From Cyprinodon diabolis (Eukaryota > Chordata > Actinopteri > Cyprinodontiformes > Cyprinodontidae): DNA of 64,000 bases. Of this stretch, positions 13,001-20,560 are shown piece by piece. A model generated the notes under the pieces. That model ran no database searches, was not told the DNA's origin, and was given only the letters and a program-made list of their open reading frames with translations. Where the stretch lies: positions 6,334,501 through 6,398,500 of the forward strand of contig CM060076.1 in assembly GCA_030533445.1 (NCBI GenBank), given 5' to 3'. Each line of letters begins with the position of its first letter. Position 1 is the first letter of the stretch. The position numbers were made by a program, and so were the translations under genes.

Positions 13001-16000
13001 CGTGATTAATTCTCTCTCTGCTTGTCGGGGTTGGAAGCAATGTTTCGATGGGTTTGAAGTTGGTTCCTACATTTTTTAATCATCAGCTGAAGGATTGTTC
13101 AGAGCTCTGTGAGATTTTCAAAACTCTGGATTTTACCATATAACTTAACTGATCCTTCTGCTGTGTTCCTTGGTCTTATGCTGCTGGGTGTTCTCCAGTG
13201 ATGGGACTAACGTGGGGGCGTTGAAACGCCGTTACCTTTTTAGTAACGAGTAATCTAACTAATTACTTTGACTGTAACTATTACGCAGTTACCATTGCCA
13301 ACACCCCGTTACTGCACGTTACTCAGGTCGCGCCTTTTTTTCATTTTAGGACTCGTGCGCTCCTTGTCCTTAGAGAAGGGAGGATGAGATTGGCTGTTAC
13401 GGGGGTTAACATACAGCACACACAGAGAGTTGGAGAGTGAGGAGGACTCCAGCAGAAAAAGAGCGTTTTCCAGATGGAAATACCGGTGTTACGTCAAGCT
13501 GCTTTCCCCATCAGATACGGTTTCCCCAGCATCTCCACACAGCGCAGGAAGCACGATTCACCGCGTAAGCAACAGGAAACACGCCTGCTCGCTAAAGGCG
13601 CGTAGCGGGGTGGCCCATCAGATAGCGTTCCCCCCTGATGTCATTTACGTTGAGTTGCAATAAATGCAAAACTCTCTGCAGGTTCTTGTCTTCATCGTCC
13701 TCTCTATTCAGCTGGCTTTTGAAACACACGGCGAGAAGGTGGGGGCCAGGTGGTGAGGGTGAGAAACGCAAAAGTAACGCAATAGTTACTTTTACTAGTA
13801 ACTAGTTACTTTTATTGTGGAGTAACTCAGTTACTAACTCAGTTACTTTTTGGAAGAAGTAACTAGTAACTATAACTAATTACTTTTTTAAAGTAACATG
13901 CCCAACACTGGTGTTCTCTAGCAAATCTCTCAAGCCACAATCAGAAAAGCTATTTTTATTCCTAACATGTTTATTCCTAATCATGTTACTCACAAGGAGA
14001 CTGTAAACTAATTATAATTTTTGTTCAGGAACAAAAATGACTCATGGGGAAATTTCATTGACTTAAATTCCTTTTATATGGCCTAAGCCAGACCTTTACC
14101 CTAACCCTAACTATTACCAACATATGCCTAACCCTTACCTGAACTGAATTCGCACCTTAGTCCTTAACCTAACCCAGGCTAAAAGAAGGGAACTTTTCCA
14201 TATGGGGACCAGGATTTTGGTCCCTATAAGGACATAGGTCCCCATGACGTGACTGTGTAAACATAAAGTCTCCACACTGCTATGAAAACAATTCCACACT
14301 TAAATCCCTCCCTAAATCTAACCCCAACTCACAGGACAGAACTTTACCATATGGGGATCAGTGGAGCGTCTCCATAGGTACCTGTAAGTCCCCACGTATA
14401 GGATATCTTACAAAATGCTTCAGACAGACGGACGGACGGACGGACAGATAGAAAGAACTGCAAATACATTGAGGTTTTTTATCTTATAAAACATTGCATC
14501 ATCTTCCTTTCATTTCATAATCAAACACTATTTTAGTTTAATAAACACATTTCTGACACAATTCAAAGGAAATGTATAGTTCTCATGACAATGACACAAA
14601 CCCCATTATACAATGTGAAAAAGCATAAGTTGGACTCTGTGGTAAAGTCTGTATCAAAGAGCAAGAGTAGTTGCAAAGATTAAACAGAGAGAATTAAATG
14701 TCAGCACTCACTGCAGCGTGGTATGGAGCAAAAATCCCATCGTTTGGATGGGCTGGTGGTGAAGCACCACGGTCGCGGATCTGCATCTGGGTTTCTACAG
14801 TAGTTCTCCTCAAGATATTTTTCTGGAAGGCTACAGAAATTATTCACAGACATGTTTTAGATTTACATTATCACTTAAAATATATATTTGAGACCAGACT
14901 AATTAAACAATATAATTTTAGTCCTGTCTTACGCTGAGGGGCTGTAGCCATGATTGTGAGGTTGCTGGGAGTCCCAGCGCTGGCAGGTGAAACCATTTTC
15001 AGTGATGGAGGTATTTCCTCTGTAATCCTCTCCACTGCAGTGAATACAATCCTCTGCAACCATTTTAAAACAAGCCAGTCAGAGATTGCTTGTAATATGT
15101 TGATTCCATCTATTCTTTAAGTTGATTAGATTCAATTCAACTTTATTGTCATTAAACATGTACAGGTACAAGGCAACGAAATGCTATTTAGGTCTAACCA
15201 GAAGTGCAATAGCAGCAAGCGCATGATAAATAATTGTTCCATAAATACAGGACATGGGTTTTCTACTGAATGAGTATAGAGATGAATACTATTATAAATA
15301 ATGAAAATAATATATAGATCACTAGTGTTATGAACTAAATTTACAGCTGGATATGTACCGAATATAATATACAGATGGATATTACTATTAAAAAAAGGTT
15401 TTTACAGTTATGTGCAATAGCACAATATACAGATGGGTTTTACTATAAAATGAATAAATAAAGTTTGGACAGAAGCTATCTAAATTAAAGTGCAGTGGAA
15501 GGTAATTGCATATTACAGTTAAAGTATGTTATTGCAGATGTAAATGTAAAGAATTGGTGCTGTGAATAAACAGTCGGCAGAGCAAATATAAACAGTCGGC
15601 ATTGTGGAAGCCTTTCATTTCTGAATATGTGATCTTAAACAGACCTTTGCCCTCAAATATGTATTTTACCCCAAAATTTATACAACCTTTATTAAACATC
15701 TGAAAAGGGATCTTTAAGCTTCTCTTGTAGGAAAAAGCATTAACTCTACCTGTACAGCTGGGGACATTGCAGTGCTCCCAGCGGGTCTCTGGGTCAGTGG
15801 TGTAACACCAAGGTCCTTGGGAATCAGAGTCTGGATTTCTGCAGAAGTTTGAGTCCAAGTCCTTGAGAGGATGAGTCTGCGGTTTGTAACTGTGGTTAAA
15901 AACATAAAAGGAATAGTTAGGGAGAAAAATCTGACAATATGGTAGGAGCAATATAATGCAGAGAGTTCCGTGAATAAATACTTGGGTTTGTGTGGAAATT

Positions 16001-19000
16001 TGGCATCCCATCTCTGACACAGCTTTCCTGTTTTCGTTCGATCTTTGGTCCCTCTGTAATCTACTCCAATTCCATTTACACACTCCAGGAGGAATTCTAA
16101 AGAAGACAGGGCAGTTTTACACAGTGAATCATGTAATTAAACCCAAAACACGAACAAATGGGTTTAACTTGATCTCATTGATCTCTGCTGTGTTTGCAGA
16201 CAGAGATAACATGAACAAATGTGGTATATGGTTAAAAAAATGGGTTAAAATGTAGAGAACTTGCTGTTTTTTTCATATAAAGCCGAGCCCTGTTTGCGCA
16301 GGACAAGCTCCGTCTTTGAATTTGCTGCTGCCGTCCAACACTCCTCATCCTTCTCCACATATGCAAAAGCTCTGCAACATTGACATGAATTCAACCGTTA
16401 AACTTACAGCAAAGACTGTAGACGACATATTTTATGATTTGGGAACCTACTTGCATGTGAAGGATGTTTCAGCGTCACATTTGGCTGCACAGTCGGCTAC
16501 ATTGTGTACCGTGTATTGTCTTTTGTGGAGAGAAAGAACCCATGCACCCTCAGTTTTAGAGTAGCCATCTACCTCTGTGCCACCAACTGAAAAAAGTTTA
16601 ATCAAAAGTTAATGGATATATTCCTATATCTTAATGTTTAACATCAGTAAATTGATTCATGTTTAAAAACAAAGACTAAACTGATAATTTTGCTGTTTGA
16701 ATTTTGGATTTTATTTAATTCTTTTTAATCTTTATCTGCATTTTCATATGTTTTATATTACCTTAAAAAGACCACCAGAACCAATCTCCCTGTGTTTGAT
16801 AACTGCAGTAATAAATTAAATTCAGTGACTGCTTACATTTTCTTCCACAGTTTAATGGCTGTCAACATAACCGAAAACAAGATCTACACTATGAAATCTA
16901 AAAATCCAATTCAGTTTATTTATATAGCACAAATTTACAACACATTTCATCTCAAGGCACTTTACAGTTCACCAGATCATCCAGTCAAACTGATTCAAAG
17001 TTTTCTATTTAAGGAAAACCAGTTGATTGCATCGACTCATTGACTCGCAATCCCTCACATTAAGCATGCTTGTAGCGACAGTGGAGAGGAAAAACTCCCT
17101 TTTAACAGGAAGAAACCTCCAGGAGAACCAGGCTGATATTTCTCTTCAGGATATTGTCACAGCCAAACAGGAACAGACGAGGCGAAACTACTATGAGAAA
17201 AAGCAGAGAGAGCAGAACGTTAGAGATTGAACTAACAGATTCTGCAGAGTGGGAGAATAGAGATAGAAGGAAGCAGAATGATGAAAGGGGACCCTATGTC
17301 CTCCAGAAGTCTAAGCCTATAGGAAAGTTTTAAGCCTACCCTTAAAAGTAGACAGGGTGTCTGCCTCACAGACTAAAACTGGTAATTGGCTTCACAGGAG
17401 AGGAGCCTGATGACTAAAAGATCTGCCTCCCATTCTACTTTTAGAAATTCTAGGAATTACTAGAACCACTAGTAAACCTGCAGATCGAGAGTGAAGTGCT
17501 CTGTTAGGGGCATAAGGAACAATCAGATCTCTGATATATGATGGAGCTTGGCCATTTAAGGCTTTATATGTGAGAAGGAGGATTTTAAATTCTATTTTTG
17601 ATTTAACAGGAAGCCAATGAAGAGAAGCCAGGAGAGGAGAGATATGATCTCTCTTTTTAACTCAGCTGAAGGCCTTTAACTACAGTTTGTGGACTTCCTG
17701 ATAGTAAAGAATTACAATAGTCCAGCCTTGAAGGAACAAATGCATGGACTAGTTTCTCAGCATCACCCCTGGACAGGATGTTTCTAATTTTTGCAATATT
17801 GCGCAGAGGAAAAAAGGAAATTCTAGAAACCTCTTTAATATGGGATTTAAATGACAGGTCCTGTTCAAAAACAACACCAATATTTTTTTAATTTATTATC
17901 TGAAATCAGTTGAATCCCATCAAATGAAGTGACTGACTGATCAGTTTCGTTTTTAAAGACTATAACTTCTGTTTTGTTTGCATTCAGAAGCAGAAAGTTG
18001 AGTCATCCAGGATTGTATTTCTTCAAGAGATGCCTGTGATCTGTGTAATGGGTTACAGTAGCTTCATCTGGATTTATAGACAGATATAGCTTGGTATCAT
18101 CAACATAACATTGGAAATTATCCCATGCTGTCTAATAATTCTACGGATTGGGAGCATATATATAGTAAAGAGAATTGGTCCTAGCACTGATCCCTGCGGC
18201 ACTCCACAGGTAACCTTTGAGCATGAGGAAAATTTGTCATTAACGTGAACAAACTGAAATCGATCAGATAGATAAGATTTAAACCAGTCTAGTGCTTTTC
18301 CTTTAATTCCTACAAAATATTCAAGTCTTTCTAAAAGAATATTATGATCAACCGTAACTCAAATGCATCACTGAGCTCCAACAGGACAAGTCCATTATCT
18401 GAAGATAATGGTCTTGTATCTGTGAGAACATCATTAGTGACTTTTCACCAGGAGTTGAGAGGGTGTGTTCCAACTATAAAGGGATCACACTCCTCAGCCT
18501 CCCCTTGAAGGCCTATGTCAGGGTGCCTTAGAGGAGAGTCCAGCTGGTTATCAAACCTCGACTTTAAGAAGATATGTGTGGTTTTCATTATGGCCATGGA
18601 ACTGTGGACCTCCTCTGGACTCTCTGCAGGATCCTGGAGGGTACAGGATAGTTTGCCCAACTGGTGCAAATGCATTTTGTGTACCTGGAGAAGGTATGCA
18701 ACCGTGTCCCTCGAGTTGCCCTGTGGGGGGCGCCCCAGGAGTGTGTGGCGTTGGGGGCTCTTTACTGGGAGCCATCCGGTCTCTGTACAAGTGAAGCAGG
18801 GGCTTGGTCCGCATTGCCAGCATTAAGTCGAAATAGTTCCCTGTGGTTGATGGACTCTGACAGGGCTACCTTCTTTTCCAGGTCATGCTCATAACCTTTA
18901 AGGACAGGATTTCTAGGCGCAACCAAGGGCCAGATGGGGTCTGGTTTGCAGACCAGTGGATCTCGCCCTGACATTCACAGACGATGAGTTTCTTTGCCAA

Positions 19001-20398
19001 GACCTACAACATGCACTTGCATGGTTTGCAGTAAAGTGTGGAACAACTGGGATGAGAATCAACTCTTTCCAGTCCAAGTCAATGGTTCTTGACTGAAAAG
19101 GGTGACTTGCTCCCTTCAGGTGTGAGGATAGTTTCCACCTTAAGTGGAGGAGTTCAAGCATCTCAGGGTCTTGTTCCTTCATCAGAGAATGGAGCCGAAG
19201 ACTAATTCAACGATTAACGAATGGGTGCTGCTGCTGCTATAATTCGAATGGTGTACCGCTCTGTTGTGGTGAAGTGAGAGCTGAGCAAAAAGGTAAAGCT
19301 CTTGAATTACCAGTCCGTCCACGTTTCTACCCTCACCTATGGTCATGAAGTCTGGATCATGACCGAAAGAACAAGGACCCAGATAAAATAGGCTGAAATT
19401 AGTTTACACATAAGCTTGGCCATCTGTAAACTCGATTAGGGGGTCGATCTTAACTCCCCTCTGACCTAGGGTACTGGTCATCAGGGAGAGGCTATATATA
19501 TATGTATAAAAAAAGAACGGTCTTTCTTTTTCCTCCAAGCTTGGGTCCTCTAGCAGAGGCCTGGGAGCTTGAGGGTTCTAGTATCCTAGAACATGGCTCC
19601 TGTGCTCAGTGCTATAGAGACACTGCTGTTGGTAGATTATTATCTTAGCAAATGTACTATCTTAGAGTCTGTTTACCATTATTCAATTTGATTACCAAAT
19701 TTGTTGAATCTAACTTCAGTAATCCATTAATTACAATAAGACACTTTTAATACTACAGAAAGTAAAACTTTTCTTTAAACTTTACAGATTCTTGTAAAAA
19801 TAATGTAAAGGAGTTGAGTTGTATGAAAAATACAAATATTGGACTTTTGAAAAAAAAAAAAAGCTACAGACAGCATATACCTGAATAGATCTACGTCAAA
19901 GGCCTTGTGAAAAATTTTTATTGCCCTGAGCTTAAGCCACACATTACTCCAACCTTCTGAGTATCAAGGTCACAAGGACACAATGATAAACAGAACTGGA
20001 ACAAAACAGAATCACACTGATTACATCAGGGCGTTTTTTCCATTTACTTAATTTCTTATTTGACTCGGTATATTAGATGAAATGAAATGACTAGAATCTG
20101 TTCAATCAAAAGTCGATAGCTCTACGAAAATGGAAATTGAATTATTTAGCAATAAAAATATAATTTTTTTTCTTCTATCTTTGAGCAAGGAACACATTCC
20201 GGTAGAATTAGATCTTATTCTACTTTAAAGGATAAATTCTATGAAGCTCAACAAAGCATTATTTTTTATTCTTCTCATCTCAAACCTAAACAACTATTAA
20301 GACTTGGTTCAAGGAGTCATTACTATGATCTATAAATACTTTTGCTTACCAGAGCAGATGAAGGTCGCAAGGAGAAAAGCTGCCTTGTATAAGTCCAT
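3507..20398 (-). CDS. plg: plasminogen, complete gene (19 coding exons, 799 aa)
   Basis: Plasminogen is the secreted zymogen of plasmin, the serine protease that dissolves fibrin; vertebrate liver makes it. Joining 19 exons gives one open frame of 799 codons plus stop (human is 810). Domains in order: signal peptide about 1-16, PAN/apple about 17-97, kringle 1 98-183, kringle 2 183-263, kringle 3 263-359, kringle 4 359-471, kringle 5 471-552, protease 570-799. The activation site is CFGR|VVGG (R569|V570). The triad is H611 (LTAAHC), D654 (ADIALLK) and S749 (GDSGGP); D in GGVDSCQ fits the trypsin S1 pocket. Module-border introns are phase 1. HGF and MST1 are excluded because they have four kringles and a dead protease; LPA is excluded by the PAN domain. 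No frameshift or stop was seen. Exons are listed separately. Confidence 0.97.
4029..4058. repeat. (AT)n microsatellite
   Basis: A TA run at the 5' junction of the LINE fragment in the last plg intron. Confidence 0.95.
4060..4490 (+). mobile_element. LINE 3' fragment in plg intron 18
   Basis: The frame ending at 4408 encodes [37 protein letters not shown] and [12 protein letters not shown] before its stop. I recognise this conserved tail as the C-terminal end of a fish non-LTR retrotransposon polyprotein; the clade is uncertain. A short 3' tail and a TA run follow. It is antisense to plg. A second copy of the same tail lies at 19490-19635. Confidence 0.7.
4640..4940 (+). mobile_element. L2-type LINE 3' end
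   Basis: A typical teleost L2 3' untranslated end: tctgctgggggtttc, ctactgtcgctacaagcatg, then ccttgagattacatgtg and the terminal aaataaactgaattgaa. Three other copies occur at 16905, 49135 and 57600. Confidence 0.85.
4941..5669. other. plg intron 18 remainder, nothing recognised
   Basis: AT-rich intron sequence with no repeat, open frame or motif that I can assign. Confidence 0.6.
5670..5815 (-). CDS. plg: plg exon 18: protease, S1 pocket
   Basis: Acceptor tgttgcag, donor CAG|gtaaag; 146 nt, ending phase 0. It encodes [39 protein letters not shown] and GGGVDSCQ. The Asp of VDSCQ lies at the bottom of the S1 pocket and predicts cleavage after Lys/Arg. Confidence 0.95.
6103..6209 (-). CDS. 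plg: plg exon 17: protease core
   Basis: Acceptor catttatag, donor A|gtaagt; 107 nt. It encodes [19 protein letters not shown] and [14 protein letters not shown], the conserved CLP and GWG segments of chymotrypsin-family enzymes. Confidence 0.95.
6244..6749. mobile_element. TTAA-flanked MITE in plg intron 16
   Basis: The ends are inverted: TTAAAGCTACAGTGTGTAAT on the left, and the right end reads the same on the other strand with one change. TTAA duplications lie at 6244-6247 and 6746-6749. It has no coding capacity. TTAA targets point to piggyBac or Kolobok transposases. Confidence 0.85.
7059..7850 (+). mobile_element. partial LTR, family A, copy 1
   Basis: It starts TGTCAGGAATCC and matches the solo LTRs at 37711-38425 and 39741-40556 through to gagcagcactgg, after which homology stops, so the 3' end is lost. 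A 100-codon frame (7482-7784) has related sequence in the other copies ([16 protein letters not shown]) but shows indels and no known domain. Confidence 0.75.
7933..8073 (-). CDS. plg: plg exon 16: protease, catalytic aspartate
   Basis: Acceptor gcttctgcag, donor AG|gttagt; 141 nt. It encodes [17 protein letters not shown], a charged loop, and [15 protein letters not shown]654 is the catalytic aspartate. Confidence 0.95.
8180..8254 (-). CDS. plg: plg exon 15: protease, catalytic histidine
   Basis: Acceptor tttcatcag, donor AG|gtcaca; 75 nt. It encodes [20 protein letters not shown], then HCLE. H611 is the catalytic histidine and FCGG/AHC form the usual first disulfide of trypsin-fold proteases. 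Confidence 0.95.
8567..8681 (-). CDS. plg: plg exon 14: activation peptide and protease start
   Basis: Donor AT|gtgagt; 115 nt. It encodes [18 protein letters not shown] and [20 protein letters not shown]. The bond R569-V570 is where plasminogen activators cut; the small loop C556 to C566 brackets it. The acceptor used here is tggtag at 8682. A stronger-looking ttacag lies 20 nt upstream but would add an in-frame stop. Confidence 0.9.
8936..9080. repeat. 41-bp minisatellite, about 3.5 units
   Basis: Units begin AAATCATTCAAAAT at 8936, 8977, 9018 and 9059. It lies in the plg intron between exons 14 and 13. Confidence 0.92.
9281..9374 (-). CDS. plg: plg exon 13: kringle 5, second half
   Basis: Acceptor ctacatcag, donor G|gtgagt; 94 nt, phase 0 to phase 1. 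It encodes [18 protein letters not shown], then [13 protein letters not shown]. The acidic pair is D-N-D. Confidence 0.94.
9460..9600 (-). mobile_element. Tc1-like transposase scrap
   Basis: A short minus frame reads [20 protein letters not shown] and AAYRTILEE, resembling the GGSIMVWG...YxxIL segment of Tc1 transposases. It is in plg intron 12, and no ends are seen. 9601-10220 holds nothing else recognisable. Confidence 0.55.
10221..10369 (-). CDS. plg: plg exon 12: kringle 5, first half
   Basis: Acceptor tgtgtcag, donor AAT|gtaagt; 149 nt, phase 1 to phase 0. It encodes [31 protein letters not shown] and [11 protein letters not shown]. Unlike kringles 1-4, the intron inside this kringle is phase 0. 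Confidence 0.94.
10458..10633 (-). CDS. plg: plg exon 11: kringle 4 second half and linker to kringle 5
   Basis: Acceptor tttaatag, donor gtgcaa; 176 nt. It encodes [31 protein letters not shown] and LQKC, then a Ser/Pro/Thr-rich linker of about 25 residues ([20 protein letters not shown]). The lysine-binding pair is D-G-D. Confidence 0.94.
10815..11030 (+). mobile_element. tRNA-headed SINE
   Basis: The head has a polymerase III A box (TGGCCTAGTGG) and B box (GGTTCGATCCC). The body reads ctgagcaagacccttaactg and the tail gacaataaaggg. Related copies lie at 36465, 44735 and 50440. It is in plg intron 10. Confidence 0.85.
11620..12000. mobile_element. hAT MITE with perfect 8-bp duplication
   Basis: The terminal sequences TAGTGTTGCACCGATACC and GGCATCGGCGCAACACTA are imperfect inverted repeats, with many internal ATCGGTATCGG motifs. 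The duplication TTGTAGGT lies at 11612-11619 and 12001-12008. The 381-bp element is in plg intron 10. Confidence 0.93.
12137..12296 (-). CDS. plg: plg exon 10: kringle 4, first half
   Basis: The acceptor is ctgtaaag after a T-rich tract; the donor is GC|gtgagt; 160 nt, phase 1 to phase 2. It encodes an acidic linker ([10 protein letters not shown]), then [12 protein letters not shown] and [21 protein letters not shown] second AG 12 nt downstream (gtgtag) would break the phase, so the upstream acceptor is chosen. Confidence 0.9.
12405..12529 (-). CDS. plg: plg exon 9: kringle 3, second half
   Basis: Acceptor cttttccag, donor gtataa; 125 nt. It encodes [31 protein letters not shown] and VPRC, with tail GDSADP. 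The lysine-binding pair is D-N-E, with glutamate in place of the second aspartate. Confidence 0.94.
12665..12827 (-). CDS. plg: plg exon 8: kringle 3, first half
   Basis: Acceptor tgttttgtag, donor AA|gtaaga; 163 nt. It encodes a linker ([11 protein letters not shown]), then [32 protein letters not shown] and YPC. The cysteine in NYPCKG is the expected partner of the extra kringle 2 cysteine. Confidence 0.94.
13196..13910. mobile_element. hAT-type nonautonomous element with 8-bp duplication
   Basis: It starts CAGTGATGGGACTAACG and ends GCATGCCC-type AACATGCCCAACACTG. Internal blocks of AGTAACTAGTTACTTTTA are repeated and inverted. The duplication GTGTTCTC lies at 13188-13195 and 13911-13918. 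The 77-codon frame inside (13430-13663) has no known domain. It is in plg intron 7. Confidence 0.92.
14090..14400. repeat. GGTCCCCAT-type fish repeat remnant
   Basis: It begins with CCCTAACCCTAAC and contains several inverted TATGGGGACC / GGTCCCCAT blocks, a familiar teleost interspersed repeat. Boundaries are not clear. A (GACG)n run follows at about 14431-14450. Confidence 0.5.
14712..14830 (-). CDS. plg: plg exon 7: kringle 2, second half
   Basis: Acceptor tttctgtag, donor A|gtgagt; 119 nt. It encodes [19 protein letters not shown], then [16 protein letters not shown] and IPRC. The acidic pair is D-A-D. Confidence 0.94.
14933..15053 (-). CDS. plg: plg exon 6: kringle 2, first half
   Basis: Acceptor ggttgcag, donor GC|gtaaga; 121 nt, phase 1 to phase 2. 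It encodes [13 protein letters not shown] and [20 protein letters not shown]. The extra cysteine in CIHC corresponds to the one that in human plasminogen forms the disulfide between kringles 2 and 3. Confidence 0.94.
15123..15210 (-). mobile_element. LINE 3' tail fragment
   Basis: The motif ttcaactttattgtcatta followed by acatgtacaggtacaaggc is a common teleost LINE tail, here inverted, in plg intron 5. The rest of that intron is AT-rich without features. Confidence 0.5.
15750..15889 (-). CDS. plg: plg exon 5: kringle 1, second half
   Basis: Acceptor ttaaccacag, donor gtagag; 140 nt. It encodes [21 protein letters not shown], continuing to [15 protein letters not shown] and PSC. The lysine-binding acidic pair is present as D-S-D in [10 protein letters not shown], so kringle 1 should bind lysine. 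Confidence 0.94.
15982..16096 (-). CDS. plg: plg exon 4: kringle 1, first half
   Basis: Acceptor tctttag, donor AA|gtattt; 115 nt, phase 1 to phase 2. It encodes [15 protein letters not shown] followed by TCQ-type [13 protein letters not shown], the first half of a kringle with the conserved first two cysteines and the YRG motif. Confidence 0.93.
16265..16371 (-). CDS. plg: plg exon 3: PAN/apple domain, second half
   Basis: The acceptor is gttgcag; 107 nt. It encodes [19 protein letters not shown], continuing to ALYEKN before kringle 1. The only way to keep frame into exon 4 is a GC donor (A|gcaagt, bases 16264-16259). The nearby GT (AA|gttctc) would leave phase 2 where phase 1 is needed. 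The stretch around YEKNK corresponds to the region where plasmin trims Glu- to Lys-plasminogen in mammals. Confidence 0.88.
16451..16586 (-). CDS. plg: plg exon 2: PAN/apple domain, first half
   Basis: The acceptor is ttttttcag and the donor gtaggt; 136 nt, phase 1 to phase 2. It encodes [16 protein letters not shown], then the cysteine pattern [10 protein letters not shown] and SFTC typical of the plasminogen N-terminal PAN domain. In the family this domain holds the zymogen in its closed form by contacting lysine-binding kringles. Confidence 0.93.
16905..18440 (-). mobile_element. L2-type LINE, 5'-truncated, antisense frame
   Basis: Read on the minus strand it runs from reverse-transcriptase-derived sequence to the same 3' end as the copies at 4640 and 57600. 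Many stops and small deletions make it inactive. It shares orientation with plg, in intron 1. Confidence 0.85.
18441..19400 (+). mobile_element. Rex3 (RTE-clade) LINE remnant
   Basis: Decayed reverse transcriptase in several frames. Recognisable pieces include [11 protein letters not shown], a [10 protein letters not shown] block (normally LEKAYDRVPRG) and FTDDEF where FADD is expected. It joins the L2 copy directly. Confidence 0.75.
19490..19635 (-). mobile_element. LINE 3' tail, second copy
   Basis: The minus strand reads RTLKLPGLC then stop, then a tail matching the element at 4060-4490. Only about 140 nt remain. Confidence 0.65.
20350..20398 (-). CDS. plg: plg exon 1: start codon and signal peptide
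   Basis: The exon encodes [16 protein letters not shown] plus one base (phase 1), followed by donor gtaagc. The short polar start and hydrophobic core are a typical secretory signal. Cleavage is probably near the S16/V17 junction (not computed). The ATG at 20398 is the only methionine in frame, and the length matches exon 1 of vertebrate plasminogen. The preceding 5' untranslated part is not delimited. Confidence 0.9.
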
Positions 20399-20520
20399 GT
20401 TAAAGGCCCCACACTAGCAGCTCATTATCAACTCACACTGACGTCCTTTGTGATGTATAATTATGGTCCTTATAGCACAGTCAGGAGGATAAATAGGACA
20501 GCTTAGCTATTTGTCAATGA
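20399..20520 (-). promoter_or_regulatory. putative plg proximal promoter
   Basis: Upstream of the ATG the minus strand shows CTATAAGG about 70 nt before the start (20475-20468). GTTGATAAT (20434-20426) resembles half of an HNF1 site, a known regulator of mammalian plasminogen. Both matches are weak, and the transcription start is not visible. Confidence 0.3.
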
Positions 20521-20560
20521 TTGACAAGGACAGCAAAGAGCAAAGGGTCAAACTCCTTGT

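Larger units (their letters stand above)
16587..20349 (-). other. plg intron 1, filled with LINE fragments
   Basis: This 3.8-kb intron separates the signal-peptide exon from the PAN domain. It holds an antisense L2-type LINE (16905-18440), a Rex3-type LINE (18441-19400) and a LINE 3' tail (19490-19635). About 19640-20340 shows no repeat or coding signal that I recognise. Confidence 0.85.

Noticed and set aside
3507..20398. HGF, MST1 or apolipoprotein(a) instead of plasminogen
   Set aside because: Five kringles with a PAN domain and a complete catalytic triad fit only plasminogen.
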